Below, one piece after another: positions 1 to 14,373 of a stretch of 64,000 nucleotides of DNA. Each line of letters starts with the position of its first letter. Position 1 is the stretch's first letter. The DNA comes from Sapria himalayana (taxonomy: Eukaryota > Streptophyta > Magnoliopsida > Malpighiales > Rafflesiaceae), in the NCBI GenBank assembly GCA_029783825.1, contig JAREIK010017923.1, positions 1-64,000 on the forward strand. The letters are read 5' to 3'. The notes under the pieces are model-generated. The model was not told the origin of the DNA, ran no database searches, and saw nothing but the letters and a program-made list of their open reading frames with translations. The position numbers were made by a program, and so were the translations under genes.

Positions 1-1321
1 GATAGATGGATGGATAAAAAGACATATAGATTGATAGAAAGATTAATATACAGATAGATAGATAGATAGACAGATATATTAATAGATATATATTTAGTTA
101 GATTGATAGATAGATAGTCACATAGATAGAAAAATCGATAGACAAATACATAGATAGATACATCGACAAATAGATAGACAAATAGGTAGATAGATTGACA
201 GATTGATGGATAGATTGATTGATTGATAGATAGATAGATAAACATACAAATATTTATGCATGCAAATTGTCAGGTGGATTGATAGTTAGGCTGATTGAAA
301 ATTAGAAAGACTAATAGATATCCAGACATATAGATAGATAAACATTTAGACAACCAGACACATAGACAAATAGACAGATAGACAAACTGACAAATAGATA
401 GATAGATAGATAGTCAGACAGACAGACAAATAGATATATACATATTTTGACAAACAGATTGATAGATACATTGATGGACAAATAGGTAGATTAAATGATA
501 AATAGATTGATATAATGAAAGATAGATAGGTAGATAGATAAATAAATGGAAAAATAGATAGATAAATAGATAGAAAGATCGATAGATATATAGATACACA
601 TATAAATAAACAGATAGATAGACAGACAGATAGACACCTAGATAGTCAGATAGATAGATAGAAAGATAAATATACCGATAGATAGACATATATATGGACC
701 AATATTTGTTCATATTAATAGAAACATTGATAGATTGATAGATTGATAGATTTATAGATAGATTGATAGATAGATTGATATATATATATTAATAGAAAGA
801 TAGATATAAAAATAGATAGATAAATAGATAGATAGATAGACAGATAGAATGAAAGAAAGAAAGATACATAGATAGATAGTTAGATAGATAGAAATATAGA
901 AAGATAGATAGATTAATAGACAGATCTATATATAGATATATAGATAGATATATAGACAGATATATAGAGAGATAGAGAGATAAATTAATAGATAGACATA
1001 TATTTAGATTGATTGAGAGATAGATAGATAGATAGATAGACAAATAGATTGATTGTGATAGATTGATAAATAGATAGATAGATTGATTGATTGATAAATA
1101 TATAGATAGATATATAGATAGACATATAGATAGATAGACAGATAGATTAATTGATTGATTGTTAGATAAATAGAAGAGATTGATAGATTGAAAAATAGAT
1201 AAATAGATAAATAGTCAAATAGATAGATATATAGATATATAAATATATAGATAGCCATATAGATAGACAGACAGACAGATAGATACATAGATAAATAGAT
1301 ATATAGATAGATAGGCACATA
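1..1321. repeat. Degenerate GATA tetranucleotide array (GATA on + strand)
   Basis: The stretch consists almost entirely of GATA units with frequent GACA, AATA, GATT and GAAA variants, on the plus strand. It begins before the window and stops exactly where a CACTA terminus starts. Long open frames on the minus strand read as [12 protein letters not shown] peptides because four-base units translate into a repeating four-residue pattern; they are not genes. Confidence 0.95.
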
Positions 1322-1645
1322 CACTATAAGAAATTATCTGTTTAGCTATGAAAATTTGCGATGCAAATAATTCTAGCTAATTTCAAAGGGATTAGCTAGG
1401 GAATAGCAAGATATGTTTGATTTTATATCAAAAGAATAATTTGTGATGGATTTTTGATGGAATAGTGATAAAAATTTTCGATGGAACTATATCTCTAGCC
1501 AATATTGTCTTAGATTTTTGTACAAAGATTGGCGGCAAATTTATCAACAAATTTATTGATGGATTTTTCCTAGCTAATTAGCTATAGAAAAAATCCTCAC
1601 TAAATAATTATCTTGAAATTTATTTTAAAAATTTAATATTAATAG
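1322..1645 (+). mobile_element. CACTA transposon left arm (fragment)
   Basis: The sequence opens with CACTATAAGAAAT directly after the GATA array. It continues with TTTAGCTA, ATTAGCTAGGGAATA and GATGGA motifs. It aligns by eye with the left arm at 15021 (shared GTTTAGCTAT, TTAGCTAGGGAATA and GATGTTTGATTTTATAT-like blocks) and more loosely with that at 20331. Near 1645 the homology stops and Mutator-like terminal sequence begins, so this is a truncated arm. No matching right end was found before 5366. Confidence 0.8.
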
Positions 1646-1960
1646 ATATGCTTTTGAATTTTAAAAATCAGAGGCTGGCATTGTGAATTATGGCTATAGA
1701 TTTTTAAAAATTTTCATATGCTGGCATTGGGAATGATGACTGTTTAATTAAACCAATTTTAATCATTCACAATGCCAACATTTGAATTTCAAAATTATTA
1801 AATGTCGACTTTATGAACGACTACTATTTAATCAAACGAATAGTCGTCATTCTTAATGCCAGCTATTGAATTTAAAAATTTTCAAATGCTAGCATTGGGA
1901 ACGAAGGCTATTTAATTAAACTAATATCTGTCATTCATAACACTAGCTTTTGAACGAGTT
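1646..1960. mobile_element. Mutator-like element terminal region with repeated GGCATTGTGAAT motif
   Basis: The block carries several copies of a GCTGGCATTGKGAATGA-like motif in both orientations, separated by TTTAAAAATTTT and TTTAATTAAAC spacers, so it can fold into several hairpins. Its first ~90 bases match the inner end of the right inverted repeat of the element at 47825-49707, read in reverse. That shared end, together with the PMD gene and transposase remnant downstream, identifies it as one end of a Mutator-like element. The outermost part of the repeat is missing, replaced by CACTA arm sequence. Confidence 0.65.
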
Positions 1961-2798
1961 TATCCCTATTTGATCTTCTTCTCCCTTCCTCCATTTTTCT
2001 TTTATTCATTTTCACCTACCCCCCCCCCCCGAATTTTTCAGGCATTTATTCCACCAGTGGCCTCCTCCTCCCCACCAAACCCTCTAGCTGCAAATAATTC
2101 AGCATTTGCATATTATATAGAAATTTTCATCAGTCTTCTAATTATCCACATCTCAAGTGCAAAAAATTAAATTATAGGATACATAGATTCTATTGTATCC
2201 AACTGAAAAAATTAAAAAATAAATTTAAACCATATCTCAAGCTAACACACACACACGCATGAGTTCTAATCATCCAACAAATACATAAGAATGCTAAACA
2301 TCAAATCATATCTATGATGCAGTACTAACACATTTCTCCCATGTCCCATAAAAAGAGTTGCTAGTGCCTCCAGCCTTTTTTTGTGCATAGTCAACAACTA
2401 CTCTCACAATCTAATCCCATGTATGAACAATCTCTTAAAGATATTAGTTGTGGGAGGCATCATACCGAGTGGCTCAAATTTGATTTCACATTGGCAACAA
2501 AATATGTACCCTCCTTTCTGTTTCAATCAAAACACACAAAACATCACATGCAATAAAAAATAGATAAGCATATTTATTTAAAAGACTTGAAGAAGATAAA
2601 TTTAACACACACACACAAACTTTAGTAGGAATTGTGTCCAAGATGATCAGAGAATATCTTGGATAATTAGAAGGAACAAGCACTTTTAGAGGAATTGTGT
2701 CAATATGGGGGTAGGAAGGTGATGCATCAATTTGAGTGGGTATGTAAGGTGATATGCAGGTGTGTGGGGGTATAAACATCTTGGATGATGGGTAAAAA
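1961..2798. other. Non-coding interior of the PMD/Mutator-like element
   Basis: No supportable gene is seen. The region holds a poly-C run near 2019-2030, short CA microsatellites near 2245 and 2607, and frames without recognisable protein similarity. It lies 3' of the decayed PMD gene on the minus strand and may include its 3' untranslated region. Confidence 0.5.
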
Positions 2799-4965
2799 TT
2801 AGGCATTGTCGGCTAGAAGTGTACCTAAACCACTCTCACTATCTGAACCATGACCAAACCCACCATCTCGAGCATGACCTTTGTGATCAATTCCCGCTCT
2901 CCCTCTCCTTCTACCTCGAATGGGATGCATACGTGATGGTGTTGACGACACTGGAGGTCTAATAAATGGTTCATGTGATGTCGAAGCTTCTTTAGTGTAC
3001 CTAGTGATATGATGGTCTTCACCAATCTGGTGTAACACCGATCGGGCAATATGATGGATGTCACATAAAGCACCAAGTGTATCAACACGAGAGCGAATGC
3101 TATGTTTACCATAGTGGCAATCTGAGTGAACCAAAAAAAATTATAATTACATAATCTAATTATTAAAAATTAGGCAAAATATTTTAGAAACACATGATTC
3201 TAACATACCAAAAGATCCATACTTCTGACTATAGTATGGAACCCCATATCATCCCTATGAAGTAATGGTGTCATAAAACATCATGTAATACGATGATACC
3301 ACTGCATGTATGGATAATGAAAGTCCATTAAAACTACCATATGGGGTGAAGTGATAATCCTAGCCACTCATGTCTCCTATAATTTTATGTATGTTGCATG
3401 ATACATCACCCAATCGCACTGGTATCATCTACGTGCATCCATTGTATGCAAATGTTGCTCGTAAGAGCAAGCTGGAGGTATCTCTTGAAGCATCCAAAAG
3501 TGGTGCAAAGCTTTAATTGGATGATGCCACTCAACAATCTTGAAACAAATAAGTTGTGACATCATCTTCTAGATCTCCTGATCAGCTAAGCAGATATATG
3601 AGAGCTGATCAAGTAACTCTCCCACGAATGGTTGCCATGACACCTACATGTGAACACATAATATCAATAAATTTTATAATAATATGAATATAATTAATAT
3701 AGAACCATATAATTTTACAAAACATTACCTGATCAGAAGTCTATGCATCTAGCTGATCTCAGTTTAGGAGGAGTACACCCGATGGGTTATTCACCCATGT
3801 CAAAGGTACTCTTCATCTACACCCTAGTGAAAAAGCTAGCTCTACCTATGGCTTTGCCAGTGATTGAGCTGGAAATCCATTGCAAATAGCCTTAGGTAGG
3901 TCACCATCCCTGAAATCGATATCAACATCTTGTAAGGCATGAGCGGGTGGTGATGCTATATCTGCGTGTGGTTACCCAAAATTGGGCCGCTCAACGTGAA
4001 GTCTCCCCCAAGACCATATCTGAATATAAAATAATGAGAAAGTGGGTCATAATATTGTAATTTGTATATTGCATTAAGAAAAATATGACAAATCATCCAT
4101 ACATAACAACATACATTTTCATTTATTACATACTTGTATGAGTATAATACAACTGCTAATACCATGACTATGATTTAAGCTAGCTCGCCATAACTCACGG
4201 TATGTATGTGATAGTACTACACCACCCCAACTATATACCTTAGTATCCATCAAATCTCAATGTAGTGAGAGAAAGAACATTAGAACATGCACACCCTTCT
4301 TGTCCACAAATAAGAAGGATCCAATAAGCACTAAGATGAACCCACATGCACAACGCTCTAATGTGACCTCATCTGCTATAGGTGGTGGGGTGTATAACTA
4401 GATACATAACCACCACAAGGAGATAGTGGCTCCTCTGATAGCATCGGTGGATGGGATGACACCGAGCAACTCTACGCACAACACCTCCATATCAAACACA
4501 TGTGCCATTGACTGCTGGGTCTTGGATACGAAGGCCAAGGAGGATGATGACATCCTATAAGATAATCATCATTTCCCTACTAGCACATGAAATGTGTGTG
4601 TCTCGGGCCACCATCTCTCGATGAGTGAGGTGATAAGTGGCCAATCGATCACAATGTGGCCCAAAAGATACATACTATAAAATCCAGCCCTAATCATGTA
4701 TGGCTGAATCCAAATATCCATCCTCCACATAGTAATGAAGACTCTCATCTATTGTCGAGGGTAGAGGATCTCCTAAAGCTATAAGCAACGAAACAACCAA
4801 ATTTAAAAGTGATTATGTATAAATTACATGTTAAAATTACTAATAGTAATTGCTAATTAATAAATTATGTACCTGCTCTGTATCTGCTAAGTGTGATCAG
4901 TGTCTATCTTGCATACCAAGATAGATGTATCCGACAGATCCACATCATGAAACCCCCTAGCCATA
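2799..4965 (-). pseudogene. Decayed plant mobile domain (PMD, MAIN-like / PP7-long-form-like) gene
   Basis: Read on the minus strand across shifting frames, this stretch shows the ordered blocks of the plant mobile domain. An N-terminal block reads PLITSLIERWWPETHTFH (about 4600-4660). Then come LLGVIPSTDAIRGATIS-like and SWGGVVLSHTYRELWRAS blocks (about 4180-4490). Next are FKIVEWHHPIKALHHFWM (about 3500-3550) and MQWYHRITRCFMTPLL (about 3250-3320). The C-terminal piece at 2799-3134 contains IHHIARSVLHQIGEDH and a basic RGRRRGRAG stretch. Several stops and frameshifts separate the blocks, so it is not translatable as it stands; some interruptions may be introns. Known PMD proteins (MAIN, MAIL) are nuclear factors involved in gene expression and silencing, and many PMD copies lie inside transposons. 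The transposase remnant just upstream on the same strand supports a transposon-borne copy. Confidence 0.8.
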
Positions 4966-5192
4966 TCTATAAGATATAAAAAATCCAGAATAATTGTCAA
5001 ATATGGGTATCAATTTAATCACAATGATAATTTATAATACACACATAGAATAAGAATATTTTATTCAATAGAATAAGTCTGATACAAGACAACAACAAAA
5101 TATTTAGGGCCTCATTTACAAGAAATTAATGTTAGTAATAAGTATTATACCGAATAACAACAAAAAAGTGAGGCCTCAAATTCAATAAACAA

Positions 5193-5365
5193 CTAAACTT
5201 GATTTCTATTCTTACAAGACCACTGATTGTGACCCTCTTGTTTGCACAACCTACATTTTATCTTAGTTTTCTCCTCCCTAATGTCCATTTCATTATGAAA
5301 ATAGATTGATCTAGGATAGCCACTGACTTTGTCATTTCATTGACCTAGGAGCTATAATTATTGGA
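5193..5365 (-). pseudogene. Mutator-like transposase C-terminal zinc-knuckle remnant
   Basis: On the minus strand the last residues read EEKTKIKCRLCKQEGHNQW followed by SCKN and a stop codon at 5193-5195. This gives a CCHC zinc knuckle with spacing C-x2-C-x4-H-x4-C, the arrangement at the carboxyl end of plant MuDR/FAR1-type transposases. The rest of the transposase is absent because the TATC array begins at about 5366. It lies upstream of the PMD pseudogene in the same direction, matching the layout of Mutator-like elements that carry a PMD gene behind the transposase. A zinc knuckle alone is a short signature, so a different CCHC protein is possible. Confidence 0.6.
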
Positions 5366-7505
5366 CTATCATTTATCTATCTATTTCTCTACAATTCTAT
5401 CTATTTATCTATCTATTATTCAATCTATTAATTTGTATATTAATTTGTTTAGCCATCTTTTTATCAATTTATCTATCAATCTATCTTTCATTATATCTAT
5501 CAATCTATCTAGCTATCTGTCTGTCTGATCTATCTATCTATATATCTGTTATCTATCCATCTATCAATATATTTATCATTAGTATATCTATATATCTCTC
5601 TATCAATCTTTCTATTAATGTATATATCAAACTGTCTATATATCTGCTTATCTATTATCTTCTATTTGTTTGTATGTTTGTCTATTTGTCAATCTATTTG
5701 TATATATATCTAACAATCTATCTAACCTATCCATTTGTCTATGTATATGTCTATCTATCTATCAATTTATCTATCCGTCTATCATTCTATCTATTTGTTG
5801 ATCTATGTATTTATCTATTTATCTATCATTCTATAAATTTGTTTATCAATCTATCTATCTATCATTCTATCAATAGGTTTATCAAGCTATCTATCAATCT
5901 ATCTATCAATCTATCTATCATTCTATCTATCATTCTATTTAGCTATATGTCTATCTATTTTCCTATCTATCATTCTATTTAGCTATATGTCTATCTATTT
6001 CCCTATCTATCATTCTATTTATTTTCCAATCTATCTATCTATCTATTTGTCTATTTAACTATCTATTTATATGTCTATAGATTTGTCTATCTATTAACTA
6101 TTTATAAGTCTATCTTTCTGTCTATCTATCTGTCTATCAATATATCTATCAATATCTATCTATTTGTTTATTATCTATTTATCTATATGTCTGTCTATCT
6201 ATCTATCTATCTATCTATTTGTTTATCTATTTGTCTATCAATTCGTTTATCAATTTGTCTATCTAGCCAACTATCTTTCTATCTATGTTTCTATATATCT
6301 AACTAACATCATATATATTTATCTAATAATCTATATAGCTGTCTATATATCTATCTATATATTTGTCTATATATCTATCTATATATATATATGTGTGTGT
6401 CTATTTATCTATCTATTTGTCTATCTGTTTATTTACCTATCTATCTCTCATTTTATATGTCTCTCTTGTCTATTCATCCATCAATATATCTATCTATCTA
6501 TATCTCTATCTATCTATCTATATAACTATCCATCTACTATCTATATATCTATTTATCTATCTATCTATTTGTCTATCTATATGTATATCTATATGTCAAT
6601 CTATCTAACTATCTTTCTATCTATTTGTCTATATATCTATCTATCTATTAATATATCTATCTATATCTCTATCTTTTTGTATATCTATATATCTATCTAT
6701 TTGTGTGTGTGGTGTGTGTATCTATGTCTATATCTATATGTATATCTATTTATCTATCAATCTTTCTATCTATTTTTCAATTTATATGTCTATTTATTTG
6801 ACTATCTATCAAACTATCTATTTATCTATCTATTTATCTATCTATCTATATATCAATATATATACCAATCTATTTACATAAATATATTTCTATCAATCAT
6901 TCTTTCTATATATATGTTTATCTATTTTTCTATGTAACTATCAATATATCTATGTATTTTTTGTCTATCTTTCTATCAGTCTATCTATATATCTATATGT
7001 GTATATATCTATATATCAATCAACCTTTCAATCAAATATCTCTATTTATCTATCTACTATTTCTATCAATTAATCAATCAATCAATCTATCTATCTATCT
7101 ATATGTCTATCTATATGTTTATCTATATGTCTACCTACCTATCTATCTCTCTATATATCAATCAATATATCTCTAGGTATCTATATAATAATCTATCTAT
7201 TATATTTTTCTATGATCTCATTGATCTACTTATATGTCTGCTTATCAATGAATCAATCTATCATGTCTATCTATCTATCTAACTATCTATTTGTATATAT
7301 CTCATCTATCATTTATCTCTATACTCTCATATCTCTTTCTTTATCTATCTTATCTATTTATCATTGTTTATCTATTTCTCTATCTATCAATCTAACTATC
7401 TATTTTTCTATCTAAACTATTTATATTTCTTGTATCCTATCTATCTATCTGACTATTAATCTATCTATGAATCTATCTATCTATTCATTTCATTCTATTT
7501 GATTA

Positions 7506-7536
<31 letters not shown>

Positions 7537-9374
7537 CTATATCTATCTTTATGACCATCGATCTGTTATCTATCTATCTACATATTTGTCTATCTATCAA
7601 TCTCTCTATCTATCTATGTTTCCTATTTATTTTCAATCAATCTTTCTATCTATATAACTCTTCATCTATCAACATGTATATCAAACTATATATTTAACTA
7701 TCTTTCTATCTATCTATCTTTTTGTCTATCTATCTTTCTATCTATCTATTTATCTATCTTTGTTTCTATCTATCTAACTTTCTTTGAATCTATTTATGAA
7801 TCTATTTATCAATTAATCATTTTATCTATTTATCTATCAATCTATCTATATATCAATTTGTCTATCAATCTATATATCTATATATATATCGATCTATTTG
7901 TTTATCTTGTTTATCTTTCAATCAGTCTATCAACTATCTATTTGTCTATCTATCTATCTATTTATATATCTATATAATTATCAGTCAATCTACCTACCTA
8001 CCTATCTGTCTATGTATCTATCTATCTATTATCTATCTATTTATCTAATTATCTATCATTCTATCTATTTCTCTGTCTATTATTCTATCTTTCAATCTGT
8101 CAATCAATCTCTTTACCCATCTATCTATCAATTTATCTATCTTTCTATCTATCAATCTTTCTAGCTATTTGTCTATCTATCTATCTATCTGTCTATCTAC
8201 CTGTCTATCAATATATCTATCATTTTGTTGTCCTATCTATCAATCTTTCTATTAATCTATTTATTAACTATCTATATATCTGCTTATCTATATTTTTATA
8301 TTTGTTTGTATGTTAGTCTATTTATCTTTTTCTCTATTTGTCTATCTATCTACCTACCTGCATGAATGTATGCCTGCATGGCTAATTGTCTAATTAACTA
8401 TCTGTGTGTCTATCTATTTGTTTGTCTATCAATATGTCATCTATCTATCTACTAATCAATTTTCCTATTTGTCTGTCTATCTATCTATCTATTTATCTAT
8501 CTACTTGACTATCTATCTATCTATTTATCTATCTATCTATTTATCTATCTCTTTATCTATTTGTCTTTCTATCTATTTGTCTATCTATCTATCTTTCTTT
8601 CAGTCTATCTATCTATCTGTCTATCTATCTTTCAGTCTATCTATCTATCTAACTATCTATCTACCTATCAATCAATCAATCATTCTTTCTATTTCTCAAT
8701 CTATCTGTATATCTTTCTATATATCTATCTATCAATTTTTGTATATTTCAGACAATCTTTCTATCTATCTAACTATCTAACTATCTAACTATCTATTACT
8801 TTGTATATGTATCTACTATCTATCTATCTATTTATCAATCTATTTGTCTATCTATCTATCAATCTATTTTTCAATCAATCTATCTATCTATCTAATAATC
8901 TATCTATCTTTTTGTTTATCTATTTGTCTATGTATCATTTTATTTAACTACCTATCTATTAGTCTATCTATATATCTATAGATATGTCTATTAATCCTTC
9001 TATTAAATTGTCTATCAATCTATCTAACTATCTATCTATCATTTTATCTATGAATCTATCCATCTATCTTTCTATCTAAATATCTATCTATCTATTTTCT
9101 ATCTTTCAACCTATTTATCTATATGATTATCTATCTGTCAATCAATTTTTGTATTTATCTATCTATATATCTAGAAGTCTATCAAGCTATCTATCAATTT
9201 GTCTATCTATTAGTTTTTTAATCTGTCTATTATCTTTATATCAAACTATTTATATATCTGTCTATATATTTGTTTATCTTACTTTATGTATATTAATTTA
9301 TCAATTTGTTTTCTATCCATTTGTTTATCTACCTGAATGTCTACCTACTAAATATCTATATCTCTATCTATCTG

Positions 9375-9405
<31 letters not shown>

Positions 9406-12400
9406 AACTATCTATTTGTATATCTATTTGTATATTTGTATGTATGTCTATCTGAATGCTAATCAATCTATATATTAATCTATCAATCAATTTGTCTATC
9501 AATCAATCTATTAATCTATAAATCATTCTATCTATCAATATGTGTATTTATCTATCTATATCTCTATCTATTTAATTGTCTATCTATCTATTTATCTATC
9601 TAACTATGTATCAATCTATATATCTGTGTTTCTATTTATCTATCTGTTTGTCTATCTATCTAGCAATCAATATTTCTATTAATCTCTCTATTAAACTATC
9701 TATACATCTATCTATTTCATTCTCTATCTATCTATTTGTTTATTTGTTTGTATGTCTATCTATCTATGTGTATGTTTGTGTGTATCCATGCCTGACTAAA
9801 TGTCAGTATACCTATCTATCTATATATCTATTTGTTTATTAGTTTATTTGTCTCTATTTCTATTTATTTGTTTGTCTTTCTATCTTTTTATCTATCTCTC
9901 TATCTATCTATTGTCTATCAATCTATGTATCTATCTATCAATCTATATATCTATCTATATGTTTATCTAACTATCTATCTATCTATTTTTCTAAATATAT
10001 TTATATCTCTCTATCTATCAATCTCTCTGTCTATCTATTTTCTATCTATCTCTCTCTCTATCAATTTATCTATTTGCATATCTATTTGTCAATCTATCTA
10101 TTTTTTTATCAATTTATCTATCTAACTATCTATCTATTTGTGTATCTATTTTTTTTATCTGACTATCTATCTATATGTCTATCTATTTTCAAAGAATATG
10201 TTTATCAATCTTTTATCTATTGGTCTATCAATCTATCTATTAACCTATCTATCAAACTATATATCTATCTATTTATCTATCTATCTATTTTTCTAAATAT
10301 CTTTATATCTCTCTATCTATTAAATCTCTCTGTCTATCTATTTTTCTATCTATCTCTTTATCTATTTATTTATCTATCTGCATATCTATTGTCTATCTAT
10401 CTATCTATTTGTCAATTAATTTATCTATCTAACTATTTATCTATCTGTGTATCTATTTTTATATTTGACTATCTATCTATCTATCTATTTTCTATCAATA
10501 TGTCTATCAATCTTCTATCTATTTGTCTATCAATTTATATATTAACCTATCTATCAAACTATATATCTAACTATTTATCTATTTGTTTATCTATATATCT
10601 GTCTATTTGTTTGTGTGGCTGTCTATCTATCTGTCTTTCTATTTGTCTATCTGCCTACCTGACTATCCATCTATCTATTTATTTTTCTATCTACTATTTG
10701 TATGTTTATCTATTTATTTTTTGTTTGTCTCTCTATCTATCTATCTACCTACTTGAATATCTAATTGACTATCTCTTAATCTATCTATCTATCTATTTAT
10801 CTTTCTCTCTATAATAATATTTTTCTATGCATATATCTGTCTATCTATATATCTATCTATTTTTCTATCTATGTGTCTATTTTTCTATCAGTTTATCTGT
10901 CTATTTGTCTATTTACCTTTCTATAGACTGACTACCTGCCTGACTCTCTATCTTACTATTAGTCGGTCTCTCAATCTGTATGTGTATCTACATTTTTATC
11001 TATCTCTCTGTTTGTTTGTTTGTTTTTTGTCTATTTGTCTATCAATATATCTATCAATTTTAAAATAAAACTATCTATCAATTTATCTATCAATTTATCT
11101 ATCAATTTATCAATCATTCTATCTATCTATCAATTTATCTAGCAATCTATCAATCATTTTATCTATCTATCAATTAATCTATCTGTATATTTATTTGTCT
11201 ATCTATATGTCTATATAACTATCTATCTATCTGTCTTTCATTCTATCTACCTATATATCTATTTGTTTATCTTTCAATATATTTATCTATCTGACTATCT
11301 ATCTATCTATTTGTCTATCTATCTATCAATTTTATGTCAATTAGTCTATTAATCATTCTTTTAATCTATCTATCAAACTATTTTTCTATCTGTCTAAATA
11401 TCTATTTATCTTCCTATCTATGTATCTTTTTGTCTATCAGTTAGTATGTCTATTTTTCTATCTGCTTACCTACCTTACTAACTACCTACCTGACTATCTA
11501 TATCTCTATCTATCTACCTACCTAGCTATGTGTCTATCTATCTTTGTGTCTATCTATCTATTTGTCTGTCTATTTGTATATCTTTATGTTTGCTATCTAT
11601 CTATTTATTGATCTGTCTATCAATCTTTCAATCAATCTTTCTATCAATCTGTTTATCAATATAAAAATAATTTTATTTATTAATCTATCTATTTATCGAC
11701 TTATCTATCTATTTATCTAACTATCTATATACCTGTCTATGTACATCTATATCTTCTTGTTTATCTATATGACTATCTATGTATCTATCTGACTATCTAT
11801 CAATCTATTTATTTATCTATCTAACTATTTATCTATCTATCTCTCTTTCTTTCTTTCTATGTATCTATTTATCTATATCTCTGTCTATTTATGTATCTAT
11901 ATATTTATTCATCAGTTTGTCTATCAATTTGTCTTTCAATCTATCTATCAATCAGTCTATCAATGTGTCTTATAATTTATCTATCATACTATCTATATAT
12001 CTGTGTATCTATTTGTCTAACAATTTGTTTTACTATTGATCTATATATCAATCTGTCTATTTTGTATACATGCCTAACTAACTGTCTACCAGCTTGACTA
12101 TCTATCTATAGATTTCTCTATCTATCTATGTGTCTATCTATCTATTTGTTTGTTTTTCTATCTATCTATATATCTATCTATCTTTTTTTACTTCTAATAA
12201 ACTTAATATCTATTTATATATCTATATGTCTATCTATCTATCAAACTATCTATCCTTTTGTCTATCTTTTTGTCTATCAGTCTATTTATCAATATGTCTT
12301 TGAACCTATCTATCAATCTATCACTCAATCTATCTATCAATATGTCTATCAATCTATCTATCTATTTTAAAATTAATTTATCTATCAATCTATTTATTAA

Positions 12401-12583
12401 TCTATATATCAATCAATCAATTCATCTATATATCTTTCTTTCTTTCTTTCTATCTTAATATCTCTCTATTTATTTATCTATATATATATATACACATATC
12501 TCTCTTTATCTATTTATCTTTCTGCCTATCTATTTGTCTATTTATTATTCTATGTGTCTATCTATATATCCATCTATTAATCT

Positions 12584-12617
<34 letters not shown>

Positions 12618-14331
12618 ATCTATATGTCTATCTGATTGTTTGTCTGTGTGTCTCTATATATCTATCTATTTGTCTACCTGTCTTCATGACTATATGCCTG
12701 CCTATATGTCTATCTTTTTATCTGTGTGTCAGTCATGATGTCTATCTATCTATTTGTTTGACTATTTCTATATATGTCAGTACTTATATCTGTCTATCAA
12801 TCTATCTATCAATATATATGTCTATCTATCTATATATCTCTATCTATATATCTCTATCTATATATCTTTATCTATATAATTATATATATATATATATATC
12901 TAACTATCTATCTATCTTTCTATCTATCTGTTTATCTATCTATCTATTTATCTATCTATATATTTGTATGTGTATCTATAAGTCTATCTATTTGTCTAAC
13001 TATCTATATATCCATTTATGTATCTATCTATCTGTCTATTTATCTATCTATATATTTGTCTAATAATTTATCAATCGATATATCTATCTATATCTTTATC
13101 TATGTATAGATATATCTATCTATAATTCAATCTATCTATCTATCTATCTATTTATCAATTTCTCTATTAATATATCTATCTACTAGTCTATCAATTGGTC
13201 TATCTATCAGTCTATCAATTTGTCTATCAATCTATCTATCAATCTGTATACAATCTGTCTATCAATCAATCTTTCTATCTATCTTTTATCTAACTATCTA
13301 TTTATCTATCTATCTATCTATCTGTTTGTCTATGTATCTATATATCTATCTATGTATCTATTTGTCTATCTTTCTCTCATCTCTCTATCTATCTATATGT
13401 CTATATATCTATCTATCTCTCTCTATATGTTGATCTATTGTATATTTATCTGTCTAATAATTTATCTAGCTATCTATCTATCTAATAATTTATCTATCTA
13501 TCAATCTATCTATCAATTTATATATCTATTAGTCTATTTATCTGTCTATTAATCTATCTGTCAAACTATCTATCTATTTGTCTTTCTATCCATCTATATT
13601 TCTATTTATGTGTCAATTTGTCTATCAGTTTGTTTGTCTATTTGTCTACTACCTTTCTGCCTAATTTTCTATCTACCTGAGTGTTTATCTTTCTATCTAT
13701 CTATCTATTTATATCTCTATCTATCAATCTTTCTATCTATCTATTTATTTTTCTATCTGTTTGTATATCTATATGTTTGTCTATCCGTCAATCTATCTAT
13801 GAATATATCTATCAATCTATATATCAATCAATCTATCATTCTATCTATTAATCTATCTATTTATCTATCTATCTATCTAACTATCTATTTATCTATATAT
13901 CTGTCTATCTATCTATCTATCTTTTTATATATTTGACTATATATCTATCTATCTATGTCTCTATTTACCTATCTATTTGTCTATCTATTTATCTATCTAT
14001 CTATCTTTCTATCTTTCAATTGGTGTATCAATCTATCTAACTAACGATATATCAATCTATGTATGAATTTATTTATATAACTATCTATATATCTATCTAT
14101 GTATTTTTCTATCAATCTGTCTATCTATTTATTTGTCTTTCTCTCAATCTGTGTCAATCTGTTTGTCTACCTACTAGATTGACTATATGCCTCCCTGATT
14201 GTTTGTTTATCAATTGTTTTTTTATTTGTGTTCCTATCTATTTATTTGTCTATTTTTTTATCTCTCTATGTCTATATATCAATGTGTCTTTTTATCTATT
14301 TATCTATATGTCTATATATACGCCTCTCTAT

Positions 14332-14373
<42 letters not shown>

